Shown here in pieces: positions 37,987-47,275 of a stretch of 64,000 bases of DNA (positions are counted from its first letter, which is position 1; each line of letters starts with the position of its first letter). Under the pieces are notes generated by a model that saw only the letters and a program-made list of their open reading frames with translations, was not told the DNA's origin and did no database searches. Both the position numbers and the translations under genes were made by a program. The stretch is from Lachnospiraceae bacterium XBB2008 (GTDB lineage Bacteria > Bacillota > Clostridia > Lachnospirales > Lachnospiraceae): NCBI GenBank assembly GCA_900102235.1, contig FMVL01000004.1, forward strand, positions 56,692 through 120,691, written 5' to 3'.

Positions 37987-39278
37987 ACTTGCCCTCTTTT
38001 CTGCGCGGCGATCCTCGCGACTTTGTGCTCTTCGAGACGGAAGTATACTTTCTTAACCGTCAGTCCCTGCACGAGCACCGTAAAGAAGATCGTAACATAG
38101 GTCACATTAATGAACAGATTATATATATCAGGTGGCAAAAACTCACCTGTCTGAAGCGCAAGTGCCAGGGAGAGCCCACCTTTCAAGGCTGACCATGTCA
38201 TCAGGATGACAAACTCTTTCATGCTGTATTTACCGGGGATGCTGCGGCCTGTCAGCACAGAACTTATGAACACGCCGACCGATCTGGACAGGATCAGTAT
38301 CAGGATCGCCGCGGGAACAACGATCAGCACATACTTGCTGATCTCGATATCAAGTGCGAGCAATCCGATCATGATAAACAGCACCGCATTCAATATGCTC
38401 TCCAGGATCTCCCAGAAATCATGGTAATACTCGTTCGGATCGATGACTTTGACACGGCGCTCGATCCTGTTCATCTGATATGAGAAAAACATACCGCAGA
38501 CTACCGATGCGATGACCCCGGAGAATCCCAGATGCTCGCAGATCACATATACACATGCCACGTCGAGAAGCGAAATGAGAATGTATCTGATGGGGTCCTT
38601 GGTCAGTTTTATCAGTTGGAAAAGAAGAAATGAGACGATCAGTGCAACAGCGACCGCACCGAAGATTTCCTTGAGCATCAGTTCCACGAAGTTACTCTTG
38701 CCGACAGGGGCGATCAGAGTTTTAACAAAAATGAAAAGAGTGACGCCGGTCCCGTCGTTGAAAAGAGATTCGTTCTCGATAACTGAGCACACATTTTTGG
38801 ACAGACCGATCTTATTAAGAATTCCGGTCGCGGCGATCGGATCTGTCGGGCTGACCACACAGCCGAGCAGTATGCATGTCCATATGTCCATCGGAATACG
38901 GAAAAGCAGCGCAATCAGGTAAAACAGTCCTCCGTAAAAGAATGACGATACGGCTGTCGAGAGCAGTGCGAGCAGCATGATCGGCCGGACATTTTGCCTG
39001 AACTTACTCATGTTAACCTTGCTCGCTCCCGCAAAGAGCATGAAGCAGAGCACACCATCCATCAGGTACTCTTCGAATCCGAATTCACCGATGTTCTGGA
39101 TGAACTTTTCCAAAGGTGCAATGGTAAAGAACCTGCTGATCACGACCAGGATCAGCGCGATGATCACGGAGAACATGATCAGTGCGATATCGCTCTGGAT
39201 ATGAAAGAATTTCTCATTCAGGATCCCGATCCCTACTATGAATGCGAGTATGATTATTAAGAATAAGAGGATGTTCAT
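37983..39278 (-). CDS. CPA1-family cation/proton antiporter
   Basis: A 431-residue membrane protein with about 12 hydrophobic segments. VVSPTDPIAATGIL and NESLFNDGTGVTLF are the ion-binding signatures of Na+(K+)/H+ exchangers of the CPA1 group. It should exchange monovalent cations for protons for pH and salt control. The C-terminal cytosolic tail is short, so regulation probably comes from the separately encoded RCK protein overlapping its stop. The ATG has no strong ribosome site. Confidence 0.92.
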   Translation of the reverse strand: MNILLFLIIILAFIVGIGILNEKFFHIQSDIALIMFSVIIALILVVISRFFTIAPLEKFIQNIGEFGFEEYLMDGVLCFMLFAGASKVNMSKFRQNVRPIMLLALLSTAVSSFFYGGLFYLIALLFRIPMDIWTCILLGCVVSPTDPIAATGILNKIGLSKNVCSVIENESLFNDGTGVTLFIFVKTLIAPVGKSNFVELMLKEIFGAVAVALIVSFLLFQLIKLTKDPIRYILISLLDVACVYVICEHLGFSGVIASVVCGMFFSYQMNRIERRVKVIDPNEYYHDFWEILESILNAVLFIMIGLLALDIEISKYVLIVVPAAILILILSRSVGVFISSVLTGRSIPGKYSMKEFVILMTWSALKGGLSLALALQTGEFLPPDIYNLFINVTYVTIFFTVLVQGLTVKKVYFRLEEHKVARIAAQKRGQV

Positions 39279-39307
39279 AATACCGTTAATTGATCAGATC
39301 GATTGAA

Positions 39308-39763
39308 TCAGCCGTTCAAAATCCCTGCGGCGTAGGAACAGGTTGCTGTCACAGACATCTTGCGGCGTTCGGCTTCCTCCAGGACTTTGAATACGAGGCG
39401 CTTGGCGATTCCCTTGCCTTCGTATTCCGGTCGGACACCGGTATGATATATCGTCCAGCCGTCCGGTCCGGCTTCATAGCAGCACTCGCCGATCTCGGAA
39501 TCTCCGTCCAACGCGAGCGCACACTGACGTTCCTCGTCAAACACGACCTTAATTCCGTGATTATATGTACATGTGAGTGCTCCGGTAGGACATTTTTCAA
39601 TAGTCTGCCAGATCTCCGCATTCGGAGAGGCGCTTATGTCTATCCAGGGCCTCTTCTCTTTGTTAAAAACTGACGGAGAACCGTAGACGCACCGCTTCGC
39701 ATGCCTGCATTTATCCGAATTCCAGAATACGGTTATGTCTTCGTTTTCGTATAATCTGTGCAT
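39308..39763 (-). CDS. YjdI-type 4Fe-4S domain fused to YjdJ-type GNAT
   Basis: A 151-residue two-domain protein. Residues 1-68 match the divergent mono-cluster ferredoxin YjdI (DKCRHAKRCVYG, then IEKCPTGALTC). Residues 75-151 match the short YjdJ/YidJ-like N-acetyltransferase (GEC-YE, IYHTGVRPEYEGKGIAKRLV). E. coli encodes the two halves as adjacent genes; here they are one frame. GAAGGTGG precedes the ATG at 39763; an upstream ATG was rejected because the leader contains a GGTGCGTGGCACC hairpin. Role unknown. Confidence 0.88.
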   Translation of the reverse strand: MHRLYENEDITVFWNSDKCRHAKRCVYGSPSVFNKEKRPWIDISASPNAEIWQTIEKCPTGALTCTYNHGIKVVFDEERQCALALDGDSEIGECCYEAGPDGWTIYHTGVRPEYEGKGIAKRLVFKVLEEAERRKMSVTATCSYAAGILNG

Positions 39764-39772
39764 GATCCACCT

Positions 39773-39787
39773 TCCGGTGCGTGGCAC
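39773..39787. repeat. Small GGTGC/GCACC hairpin
   Basis: CGGTGCGTGGCACCG lies just upstream of the YjdI-YjdJ fusion gene. It resembles the 13-mer GGTGCCAGGCACC in the terminator at 36768-36832, so these may be related short palindromes. Confidence 0.4.
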
Positions 39788-39805
39788 CGATACAAAACTT
39801 ATACG

Positions 39806-40795
39806 TCAGCAGTCGTTGGGGGTCGCCGTGCCGTTCATCGCATCGACCATGTTCTGAAGAGTGGTCTGAGCGATCGAAATGACAGCTTCCTTGGTATAGA
39901 ACGCCTGATGTGAAGTGATGATGACATTCGGGAAAGACAGGAGTCTTGAGGTGACCGAATGCATCATGATCTCATCGGATTTATCCTCATATACATTGCC
40001 GGTCTCCTCTTCGTATACATCAAGTCCGACGCCGAGGAACTTACCCATGCGGATACCTTCTATCAGCTGCTCGGTATCGACCAGAGCACCTCTGGAGGTG
40101 TTGATAAGGATAACATCGTTTTTCATCTTCTTGATCGAATCGATGTTGATCATGTGATAAGACTCATCTGTCAGAGGACAGTGAAGAGATATCAGATCGC
40201 TGCGCTCGTAGAGTTCGTCGAGAGATACATATTCGACAAAATCCTTGAGTGCCGGATTCTCGTATATATCATATGCGATGACCTTCATCCCGAAGCCGTG
40301 GCAGATGCGGCACATGCCCGCTCCGATCTTACCGGTACCGACTATACCTGCGGTCTTGCCGTACATCTGGTGTCCGCGCAGCCCTTTTAATGTAAAATCG
40401 TTTTCACGGACTTTATTGTATGCCTTATGTATGTGACGGTTAACGCTCATCGCCAGAGTCATGGCGTGCTCTGCTATGGACTCGGGTGAATATGCTGGAA
40501 CGCGCTTCACAACTATTCCCAGTTCATGCGCCCTCTCAACGTCCACGTTGTTGTATCCGGCGCAACGCATCAGCACGGCCTTGACGCCGCACTCGGCAAG
40601 AACGTTCAGAGTCTCGGCCCCGACATCAGCGCTTACAAATGCGCATATGGCATCATAGCCCTTGGAAAGCGTCGCGGTCCTCGGATCCAGTTCGGGCTCG
40701 ATATAATCCACCTGTATCTCGGGAAAATCAGCCTCACCTACGCGTGTAAAATACTTGATATCATAGTCTTTGGCAGCATATAAAAGAAGTTTCAT
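39806..40795 (-). CDS. ldhA: D-lactate dehydrogenase (2-hydroxyacid dehydrogenase family)
   Basis: A 329-residue NAD-dependent enzyme expected to reduce pyruvate to D-lactate in fermentation. The coenzyme fold is GKTAGIVGTGKIGAGM; catalytic Arg is in NTSRGALVD, Glu in DVYEEETG and His in TSHQAF. RCAGYNNVD and YSPESIAEHAM are typical of fermentative LdhA rather than of 3-phosphoglycerate dehydrogenase. GGAGGT precedes the ATG and an extended -10 lies at 40817-40830. Confidence 0.93.
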   Translation of the reverse strand: MKLLLYAAKDYDIKYFTRVGEADFPEIQVDYIEPELDPRTATLSKGYDAICAFVSADVGAETLNVLAECGVKAVLMRCAGYNNVDVERAHELGIVVKRVPAYSPESIAEHAMTLAMSVNRHIHKAYNKVRENDFTLKGLRGHQMYGKTAGIVGTGKIGAGMCRICHGFGMKVIAYDIYENPALKDFVEYVSLDELYERSDLISLHCPLTDESYHMINIDSIKKMKNDVILINTSRGALVDTEQLIEGIRMGKFLGVGLDVYEEETGNVYEDKSDEIMMHSVTSRLLSFPNVIITSHQAFYTKEAVISIAQTTLQNMVDAMNGTATPNDC

Positions 40796-40816
40796 GATGG
40801 TGTACCTCCATATATA

Positions 40817-40830
40817 TGTACTATATCACA
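40817..40830 (-). promoter_or_regulatory. Extended -10 of ldhA
   Basis: Minus-strand TGTGATATAGTACA contains TGA plus TATAGT, 22 bp before the ldhA ATG. The same 14-mer occurs at 42029-42042 ahead of the FkbM-type gene. Confidence 0.55.
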
Positions 40831-40850
40831 GTTCAAAAAATGAGAGCTAA

Positions 40851-41972
40851 TTACTTCAACAAAAACAGATCCATCGGTTCTTCATTACTGAACGAGGATA
40901 ATTCGGTTATCTCGTGTCTCTTATTTCCGGCATCCTGCATCACAATAAATCCGGTAAAGAATTCTTTAAGAGTTTCAACATAGCGTTCAAGACCTTCATT
41001 GGCTCCGACAACTTCAGGAAGAAACTCCATGACGATCGGAGCATTCATTTCCCGGATGGTATTCCGTGCTCCTTTAAGGAAGTTTAGTTCATATCCCTCA
41101 ACATCCACCCACAGATACTTAAGCTCTCCGGCTGATATCCCACGCTCTGTCATAAGCGAATCAAAGCTGCGGATGATTATGTCCTGCGTTTTGTCAGATT
41201 TTTGACTCACAATCGAATTCCCACCGCTATTGGTAGCATGAATATATATTTGAGATCTGTCATCATGTTCACCGACTGCATATGGCAGAACCAACTCATC
41301 TTCAACAGCTATATCATTAAGGTTCATATTGATCTTCAGTAGCCGAAAATTACTATCCACAGGTTCAAGAGCCAATATCTTCACACCGGGATCCAACTTT
41401 TTCTTAAAATATATACATGTTGTCCCGATGTTGGCACCGATATCACAAAAATATGTCTGCTCATCATTAAGATCATAAAATTGATGTGAGAGATCATAGA
41501 ACCGCTCCATATCCTCTTTTGCCCAATTCGAGTTATTAATATACATATTGGCAATGATACCATTATCATACGAAGGAGCAATATAAGATAAACCATCCAC
41601 AGTACATGTCACATAATCATTGAGTCTCTTTTGTGTAGCCCACGCTATTCTCCGCTCGACATTATTACGAAACACTTTTCTGGCCATTTCGCTATGGTCA
41701 CATAAGGAATACGCATCCAACGGAAAAACAACTCTCTCATCAGGAATACCCAGTTTATTAACTATCTCGGAGGCCATGGAAGCAACCTTTCTGGTGAAGA
41801 TAAACAGGTAATCCCATTCATCGGCATATTCCATCAGAATTTCAATCGGGATACCATCAGTCCCTTCTTCTGTAGAGACCATATCAACAATCTCGATCAT
41901 ATCCGTGTTGGTATTTCGATCGAACCAATCAATCCCGATTTTATCAATATCCCAAACAACTATCCTTATCAT
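40851..41972 (-). CDS. FkbM family methyltransferase
   Basis: A 373-residue protein. Residues 130-373 are the FkbM-type SAM methyltransferase: FCDIGANIGTTCIYF binds SAM and LKYLWVDVEGYELNFLKGA is the family signature. An N-terminal domain (1-115, IRIVVWDIDKIGIDWF) of alpha/beta character precedes it and is of unknown function. The family O-methylates sugars and other small groups in glycan clusters. GAGGAAA precedes the ATG. This is the left boundary of the AT-rich glycan island. Confidence 0.87.
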   Translation of the reverse strand: MIRIVVWDIDKIGIDWFDRNTNTDMIEIVDMVSTEEGTDGIPIEILMEYADEWDYLFIFTRKVASMASEIVNKLGIPDERVVFPLDAYSLCDHSEMARKVFRNNVERRIAWATQKRLNDYVTCTVDGLSYIAPSYDNGIIANMYINNSNWAKEDMERFYDLSHQFYDLNDEQTYFCDIGANIGTTCIYFKKKLDPGVKILALEPVDSNFRLLKINMNLNDIAVEDELVLPYAVGEHDDRSQIYIHATNSGGNSIVSQKSDKTQDIIIRSFDSLMTERGISAGELKYLWVDVEGYELNFLKGARNTIREMNAPIVMEFLPEVVGANEGLERYVETLKEFFTGFIVMQDAGNKRHEITELSSFSNEEPMDLFLLK

Positions 41973-42028
41973 TTTTCCTCACCTTTGCGTCACATTAAAA
42001 GAATCCTGACATGGTGCTTTCATCATTT

Positions 42029-42042
42029 TGTACTATATCACA
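42029..42042 (-). promoter_or_regulatory. Extended -10 of the FkbM-type gene
   Basis: The 14-mer TGTGATATAGTACA, identical to the one before ldhA, lies 57 bp upstream of the methyltransferase ATG on the minus strand. Confidence 0.5.
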
Positions 42043-42104
42043 AGTTGATGGTTGCAGGCATCATCGTACTTGACGCGAATAAAATACAAAGTAGAATTAG
42101 TGCT

Positions 42105-43250
42105 ATGAAGATCCTGTATTATTATTGGGGAGAAAACTCCAAAGAAGACTGCATAGAATGCATGGAAGCACTCGGATATAAAGTATCCGTATTTGCTATG
42201 CATATGAAAAATTATGTATCAGATCCTCATTTTATTGAAGCTATTAACGCGAAGCTGAAAGAAGGATTTGACTGCTTATTCTCATTTGATTATTTCCCGC
42301 TTCTGTCTGAAGTGGCTATGGATTCCGGTCTCCCGTATATATCATGGGTATATGATTCTCCGCACTATACGCTGGAATCTGTTACACTTAACAACCCTTG
42401 TAATCATGTATATCTATTCGATTACGGTCTGACAGAACAATACAGAAACGAAGGTTGCAATACTGTGGAATACATGCCCCTCGCATGCAACACCAAACGG
42501 CTAGATAGGATCTGCTCTCCGATCATAAGTTCAAGTTCATACAAACACGAGGTCACATTCCTCGGAAATCTCTATAACGACGAAAATAATTTCTACGATC
42601 AGATAAACTATCTTCCTGCATATCTAAAAGGGTACTTTGATGCAATCATTGCGTCACAGTCACATGTTTATGGTTATGATCTTTCAGCACAGCTTATAAA
42701 CGATGAAATCAGCGCGGAAACAGCCAGATACGTTCAGGCGGACTTAGGAGGAGGTTTTCGGTCTGCAAGAAATGAGATATTACGAAATATGCTCCGCAAG
42801 AAGGTAACCGTAAACGAACGGCACGACCTGATAAAAAGGCTTGGCGATAACTTCAGCGTCGACCTGTATGCACCCGTAAAGCCCACGGCAGATATCCACG
42901 TCTCCTTCAAAGGATACGCTGATTACCGTGATCAGATGCCTATCATATTCGCATCCTCAAAGATCAACATAAACATTACATTAAGAAGTATCCTTACCGG
43001 AATCCCACTCCGCATAGTCGATATTCTCGGGGCCGGCGGTTTTGTATTAAGCAACTATCAGGCTGAGTTCGCCGAATACTTTGCCTATGGTGAGTCCATC
43101 GTATGGTTTGATTCTCCCGAGGATCTTATCGAGAAATGTGCATACTTCTTAGTACATGATGAAGAACGTGAAACGATTGCACGACGCGGACATGATATCG
43201 CGGTGAAGGCATTTGATTATGCAGTGTTATTGCCACGTATTTTCATTTAG
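42105..43250 (+). CDS. CgeB-like glycosyltransferase
   Basis: A 381-residue GT-B-type protein: N-terminal MKILYYYWGENSKEDCIECMEALGYKV, DCLFSFDYFPLLSEVAMDSGLPYISWVYDSP-like region, then the C-terminal nucleotide-sugar half (GIPLRIVDILGAGGFVLSNYQAEFAEYF). It shares this pattern with the minus-strand gene at 50145-51305, so they are paralogs of the CgeB/DUF3880 group. The start at 42105 matches the paralog's N-terminus; TTGACG-16-TAGAAT ends 7 bp before it, so the mRNA might be leaderless. It is one of only two plus-strand genes in the island. Confidence 0.8.
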   Translation: MKILYYYWGENSKEDCIECMEALGYKVSVFAMHMKNYVSDPHFIEAINAKLKEGFDCLFSFDYFPLLSEVAMDSGLPYISWVYDSPHYTLESVTLNNPCNHVYLFDYGLTEQYRNEGCNTVEYMPLACNTKRLDRICSPIISSSSYKHEVTFLGNLYNDENNFYDQINYLPAYLKGYFDAIIASQSHVYGYDLSAQLINDEISAETARYVQADLGGGFRSARNEILRNMLRKKVTVNERHDLIKRLGDNFSVDLYAPVKPTADIHVSFKGYADYRDQMPIIFASSKININITLRSILTGIPLRIVDILGAGGFVLSNYQAEFAEYFAYGESIVWFDSPEDLIEKCAYFLVHDEERETIARRGHDIAVKAFDYAVLLPRIFI

Positions 43251-43259
43251 CAATCACTA

Positions 43260-43284
43260 TCCTCCAAATAGAGGACTCTCTTTT
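43260..43284 (+). terminator. Weak hairpin between convergent genes
   Basis: TCCTC (43260-43264) and GAGGA (43271-43275) form a short stem followed by CTCTCTTTT on the plus strand, in the 39-bp gap after the CgeB-like gene. Confidence 0.3.
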
Positions 43285-43289
43285 GGGAT

Positions 43290-44171
43290 TCATTCCAAGT
43301 ATTCAGTATAAGGACGATCCGGATCGATCAATTCGAATTCGTGATCAGAAGCATACATTACAGGCTCCATATAATTCCCATAATAAGTTTTTAGTATCAA
43401 ATCAAACTCTTTTGGCGCAGGAACTGTCAAATATTCAAAAGGAAGTTCGACTATATCTGCATACCAGGATTTTAAGTATGGCTGGTTTGAATACATTGAG
43501 GGAAAGAAATTAATAGTCTCGGACTTGTCGAATGCACCTGTGAGGATATTTTCATATAGAGTCAATCTGTCTCCCATAGGTAACCCTAACACATCCAGCA
43601 TAGTATCAATCCCGGCTGAAGGAATATATCCGCTAATAATCTTATCTAACAATTCCCTCGGGGATGATGCTGCAAGCCATATATCCATAGCAACATCATA
43701 TATACCTCCCGGAGTAGAAGTCACCTGAAAAGGAGGGACAGCATCGAGCGGAAAAATATCTATAAATATCCCGGGGTGATCGTTCACCGTTTCATTTAAG
43801 CCTTTGCCCAGACAGGTTGTACGCTCGTCGCGTAATCTTGAAAAATTATAAACCAGAGAAGCACCTGATTCAGAATGATAATTCTGGAAATAAACCGTGG
43901 ATTGAAAATATTCGGGTGCCAATTCAAGCATTCTCTGATAATCCGGACGAAACATAGTAAAATCCATATCATCATCCCAAGGGATAAACCCCTTATGACG
44001 TACAGCCCCCAAAAGTGTTCCATAATCAGCAAAAAAACGAAGATTATACTTTTGACAGAAATCTTTAAATTCCTTAAATAATTCTAACTGTGTATACCAT
44101 ACTTTTTTGATCTTTGTGCTGACCAGATAGTCGTTTCTGATTTCTTCTTTGCAAAACTCTTCCTTTGTCAT
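43290..44171 (-). CDS. LicD family phosphotransferase
   Basis: A 293-residue LicD-type protein. The hallmark is FADYGTLLGAVRHKGFIPWD followed by DDDMDF (about 47-74), the nucleotidyltransferase-like metal site. LicD proteins transfer phosphocholine or other phospho-groups from a CDP donor to glycans. The substrate here is not known. The ATG directly follows the stop of the upstream glycosyltransferase (TAAATG). Confidence 0.88.
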   Translation of the reverse strand: MTKEEFCKEEIRNDYLVSTKIKKVWYTQLELFKEFKDFCQKYNLRFFADYGTLLGAVRHKGFIPWDDDMDFTMFRPDYQRMLELAPEYFQSTVYFQNYHSESGASLVYNFSRLRDERTTCLGKGLNETVNDHPGIFIDIFPLDAVPPFQVTSTPGGIYDVAMDIWLAASSPRELLDKIISGYIPSAGIDTMLDVLGLPMGDRLTLYENILTGAFDKSETINFFPSMYSNQPYLKSWYADIVELPFEYLTVPAPKEFDLILKTYYGNYMEPVMYASDHEFELIDPDRPYTEYLE

Positions 44172-45137
44172 TTAAATCCCCATCACTCTCTGAATCAATT
44201 TATCAACATCCTGTTCGAACCATGCTTTTTCACTTTTAATCATCCGTATGTAGTAATCAAATCTACGATAATGATCTTCATAGTTCATGAATATATCCTT
44301 AACCAGTTTCATGATATCTTCTGCCTGATCTATCGGTGAGGCGAATTTATACTCATCCGGTATCGGAACATCCGCTTTATAAGCAGCTGCCCCCTCCCTT
44401 CCGGTTATGATCACACATCCACTCACCGCCGCTTCCCTTGGAATCCGATCTTTCCCGGGATGTTCGCCAAAATCCACATACACTTTTGCAGTTCGCAAAA
44501 GTTGCCTGACCTGTTCCACATTCATGTTCTCTATAGGAACCCACTCTATATCATCGGCATGTTTTTTTATCTCGGCGGTAATTTGAGCACCTTTTACAGG
44601 ATTGTATACAACTATATTTTTCCTGTTGAAAGGGGGATATTCTTCAAGATAGGCGTCATTAATATAATCGGACAGATAAGCTATATTGTCTTCCGGAATC
44701 TTAATGACATCTCTAAGAAACTGGATGGCATACATCGATTGACACATGTGTCCCCATTCAGGATGCTCTCTCATATTAAGCGGATCAAATCCATATCTTT
44801 CCTTATTCTTCTGAACAAACCAGCTTGAAGTATAATTGTTAACACTGAGCCACCAGAAAATGATCCTGCTTTGGCTGAACTGTCTCGCCAAAATGACCGC
44901 ACCCTCCGGAATAATAACAACAGAATCCGCTTTATCCGGATCTTCGTGGATCTCCATAGACTGTGTTCCATAAATTCTATACGGCTCCGGAACCGTTCCC
45001 GCAGCAATCTCACCATTACCGTTATAATAGGCCATTTTTGCATCTATCCCTTTTTCAGTCAGCATCGATGCAAGCTGGTGCAATAATTCAGGGCCGCCGC
45101 TTATTCCGTTTTGTGGTGCCAAAATATAAAACTTCAC
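44172..45137 (-). CDS. Glycosyltransferase, GT-B type
   Basis: A 321-residue protein starting MKFYILAPQNGISGGPELLHQLASML, which resembles glycosyltransferases with a Gly-Gly loop near the N-terminus, and with a C-terminal donor site IPREAAVSGCVIITGREGAA. It has DFGEHPGKDR before that motif, as in related capsule and teichoic-type transferases. GTG is the start codon, with AAGAGG 10 nt upstream. It lies between the GT2 pair and licD. Confidence 0.75.
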   Translation of the reverse strand: MKFYILAPQNGISGGPELLHQLASMLTEKGIDAKMAYYNGNGEIAAGTVPEPYRIYGTQSMEIHEDPDKADSVVIIPEGAVILARQFSQSRIIFWWLSVNNYTSSWFVQKNKERYGFDPLNMREHPEWGHMCQSMYAIQFLRDVIKIPEDNIAYLSDYINDAYLEEYPPFNRKNIVVYNPVKGAQITAEIKKHADDIEWVPIENMNVEQVRQLLRTAKVYVDFGEHPGKDRIPREAAVSGCVIITGREGAAAYKADVPIPDEYKFASPIDQAEDIMKLVKDIFMNYEDHYRRFDYYIRMIKSEKAWFEQDVDKLIQRVMGI

Positions 45138-45161
45138 TCGAATAAACCTCTTATAGTTTCT

Positions 45162-46205
45162 CTATATCATCGATCCTCTTCTGAGTAGATCAACGAGTTC
45201 CAGAAATGCACTTTTAGAAACATATTGATGAACCATACCAAACAGGAGTCTGTGAATCTCCGGAACAGAAGGATCAGAAGCAAAGCGATCACAACTGTCC
45301 GTTCCAACCTTAACCCCGGTAAGTTCCTGCAGAAGACGAAATGCAGAATACGACGGTTCATCATATCTTAATGCAAGTATCTTAAGCATTCCAAGATAGC
45401 CGTTATATAAATATTCATATTCCATCTCTGTACGGTAGTTCTCCAAAAAACCTCTGGCATTAAACTGGGCCCACATTATCTCCTGCGTAGTCAGATGATC
45501 CATGTGGTATGACCCATTTCTCTTAAGAACTATGGATTCGGGATTCACATAGTAATGATACATATATCTGTCGATCAAAACTGCGCTTTCGATATACATA
45601 TTCACAAGATTGCCCCACACTATATCCTCATAGGCAAGATTCTCCGGAAAATATAATTCATTATCAACAAGGAATGCTTTACTTATCAGTTTCCCCCATG
45701 CATAAAGCTTTAGCGGTTGTTCCTTGAAGAACCGTTTTCTTTTGTTTTCATCGTTTATACGAAACTCGACGACATTATCTGCGCGATCGGTTACCGTATC
45801 ATTCTCAAAATATATCAGTGCAGAAGAAGGATCTCTTTTCTCACGACATGCAGACATTTGAGCATGATGCCTATTTGCGGCTTCATATAATACTTCAATA
45901 TATTCCCGTTCGATCCAGTCATCAGCGTCAACAAATGCCACCCACTCACCGCTTGCATAATCCAGTCCTATATTTCGTGCAGTACCAAGATGTCCATTCT
46001 CCGTACAATCAACGACACAGATGTTATCCGGATATCGATGCTCCCACTCCTTCAAGCGCTCAAGAGTATCATCCGTAGATGCATCGTTAACACAGATTAC
46101 CTCGATGTTTCCCATCGGATAAGTCTGCTCCATTATGGACTGAAGGCATCTGTCTATATACGGTTCTGCATTATAGCATGGGATGATCACGCTGATTTTA
46201 TTCAT
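45162..46205 (-). CDS. GT2 family glycosyltransferase (tandem paralog 1)
   Basis: A 347-residue GT-A-fold enzyme: MNKISVIIPCYNAEPYIDRCL, NDASTDDTL, and the metal-binding FVDADDWIE. The C-terminal half (LAYEDIVWGNLVNMY, YHYYVNPES) closely matches the next gene. ATG at 46205 was chosen; an in-frame TTG at 46220 would add five residues. Neither has a strong ribosome site, and the gene follows its paralog by about 20 bp, so coupling is likely. Acceptor and donor unknown. Confidence 0.9.
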   Translation of the reverse strand: MNKISVIIPCYNAEPYIDRCLQSIMEQTYPMGNIEVICVNDASTDDTLERLKEWEHRYPDNICVVDCTENGHLGTARNIGLDYASGEWVAFVDADDWIEREYIEVLYEAANRHHAQMSACREKRDPSSALIYFENDTVTDRADNVVEFRINDENKRKRFFKEQPLKLYAWGKLISKAFLVDNELYFPENLAYEDIVWGNLVNMYIESAVLIDRYMYHYYVNPESIVLKRNGSYHMDHLTTQEIMWAQFNARGFLENYRTEMEYEYLYNGYLGMLKILALRYDEPSYSAFRLLQELTGVKVGTDSCDRFASDPSVPEIHRLLFGMVHQYVSKSAFLELVDLLRRGSMI

Positions 46206-46224
46206 GTCGCTTTTGCTCAATCAA

Positions 46225-47265
46225 CTATAGGCCTATTGTCTTTATATTATCCGCGAATTTGATAAACTCATTTTTGCTCAGAGGATTAAAAAGGCTGTGC
46301 AAGATCAATGTATAGAATTCAGGCAAAGCGCCTTGTAAAATATATCTGTTCGAATCAATATTCGGAATATGCGTCTGTGTAAAAACGCAAAGCAGCAGAT
46401 ACATAGAATAAGGCGGTTCTTCGAACCGCAATGCTATTATCTTCCAGAACGCCAGAGCACAGCTGTATACAAATTCCAGTTCGATCTCCTCACGATATTG
46501 ATCCAGCAAGTCTCTTCTTGAATACTCCGACCATAATTCTTCCTGAACCGTCAGCATATCATAGTGATACCCCGCCTGTCCGGATAATATCGTAGAAGCC
46601 GGATTTACATAGTAATGATACAACTTCCGGTCGGTAACGCATATCTTACACGCATACATATTGAGCAACCCGCCCCAGTATATATCCTCATATGCCAATC
46701 CTTCAGGAAAACAAATTCCATTCTCAATAAGAAAATCTTTTCTGATCAGTTTGGAATACACCGCATAATCAAGTTCCCGGTTCCTGACAAAAGATCTGCG
46801 TCCGTCATGATCAGCTACACTCAACACCTTGATCTGAACATCATTATCTCCTGCATCGATATATGTTAATTCTTTGCTATAATCTCTTACATATCCGCAG
46901 GTGACAACATCACATTCAGGATACCTATCACTTAATCCAACCAGATATTCCAGATAGTCTTTTTCAATCCAATCGTCAGAATCAATGAAAGCTATCCATT
47001 CACCGCTCGCATTCGAAAGTCCTATGTTACGGGCACGTCCCTGACGTCCGTTCTCAGTACAATCTATGATCATAATATTATCCGGCCATTTTTGCTCCCA
47101 CATCTTTAGTATCTCTAAAGTATCATCCGTAGAAGCATCGTTTACACAGATTATCTCCATTTTATCAATCGGATATGTCTGCTCCACTATTGATTGAAGA
47201 CATCTGTCTATATACTTTTCCACGTTATAGCACGGAATTATTATGCTGATCCTGTCTGCTTTCAT
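46225..47265 (-). CDS. GT2 family glycosyltransferase (tandem paralog 2)
   Basis: A 346-residue relative of the preceding gene: RISIIIPCYNVEKYIDRCLQS, NDASTDDTLE, FIDSDDWIEKDY, and LAYEDIYWGGLLNMY / YHYYVNPAS. The two probably arose by tandem duplication and now add related sugars. ATG at 47265 was chosen over an in-frame TTG at 47271; the ribosome site is weak. The start lies 10 bp after the stop of the upstream GT2 gene. Confidence 0.9.
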   Translation of the reverse strand: MKADRISIIIPCYNVEKYIDRCLQSIVEQTYPIDKMEIICVNDASTDDTLEILKMWEQKWPDNIMIIDCTENGRQGRARNIGLSNASGEWIAFIDSDDWIEKDYLEYLVGLSDRYPECDVVTCGYVRDYSKELTYIDAGDNDVQIKVLSVADHDGRRSFVRNRELDYAVYSKLIRKDFLIENGICFPEGLAYEDIYWGGLLNMYACKICVTDRKLYHYYVNPASTILSGQAGYHYDMLTVQEELWSEYSRRDLLDQYREEIELEFVYSCALAFWKIIALRFEEPPYSMYLLLCVFTQTHIPNIDSNRYILQGALPEFYTLILHSLFNPLSKNEFIKFADNIKTIGL

Positions 47266-47275
47266 ATTCAACGGT

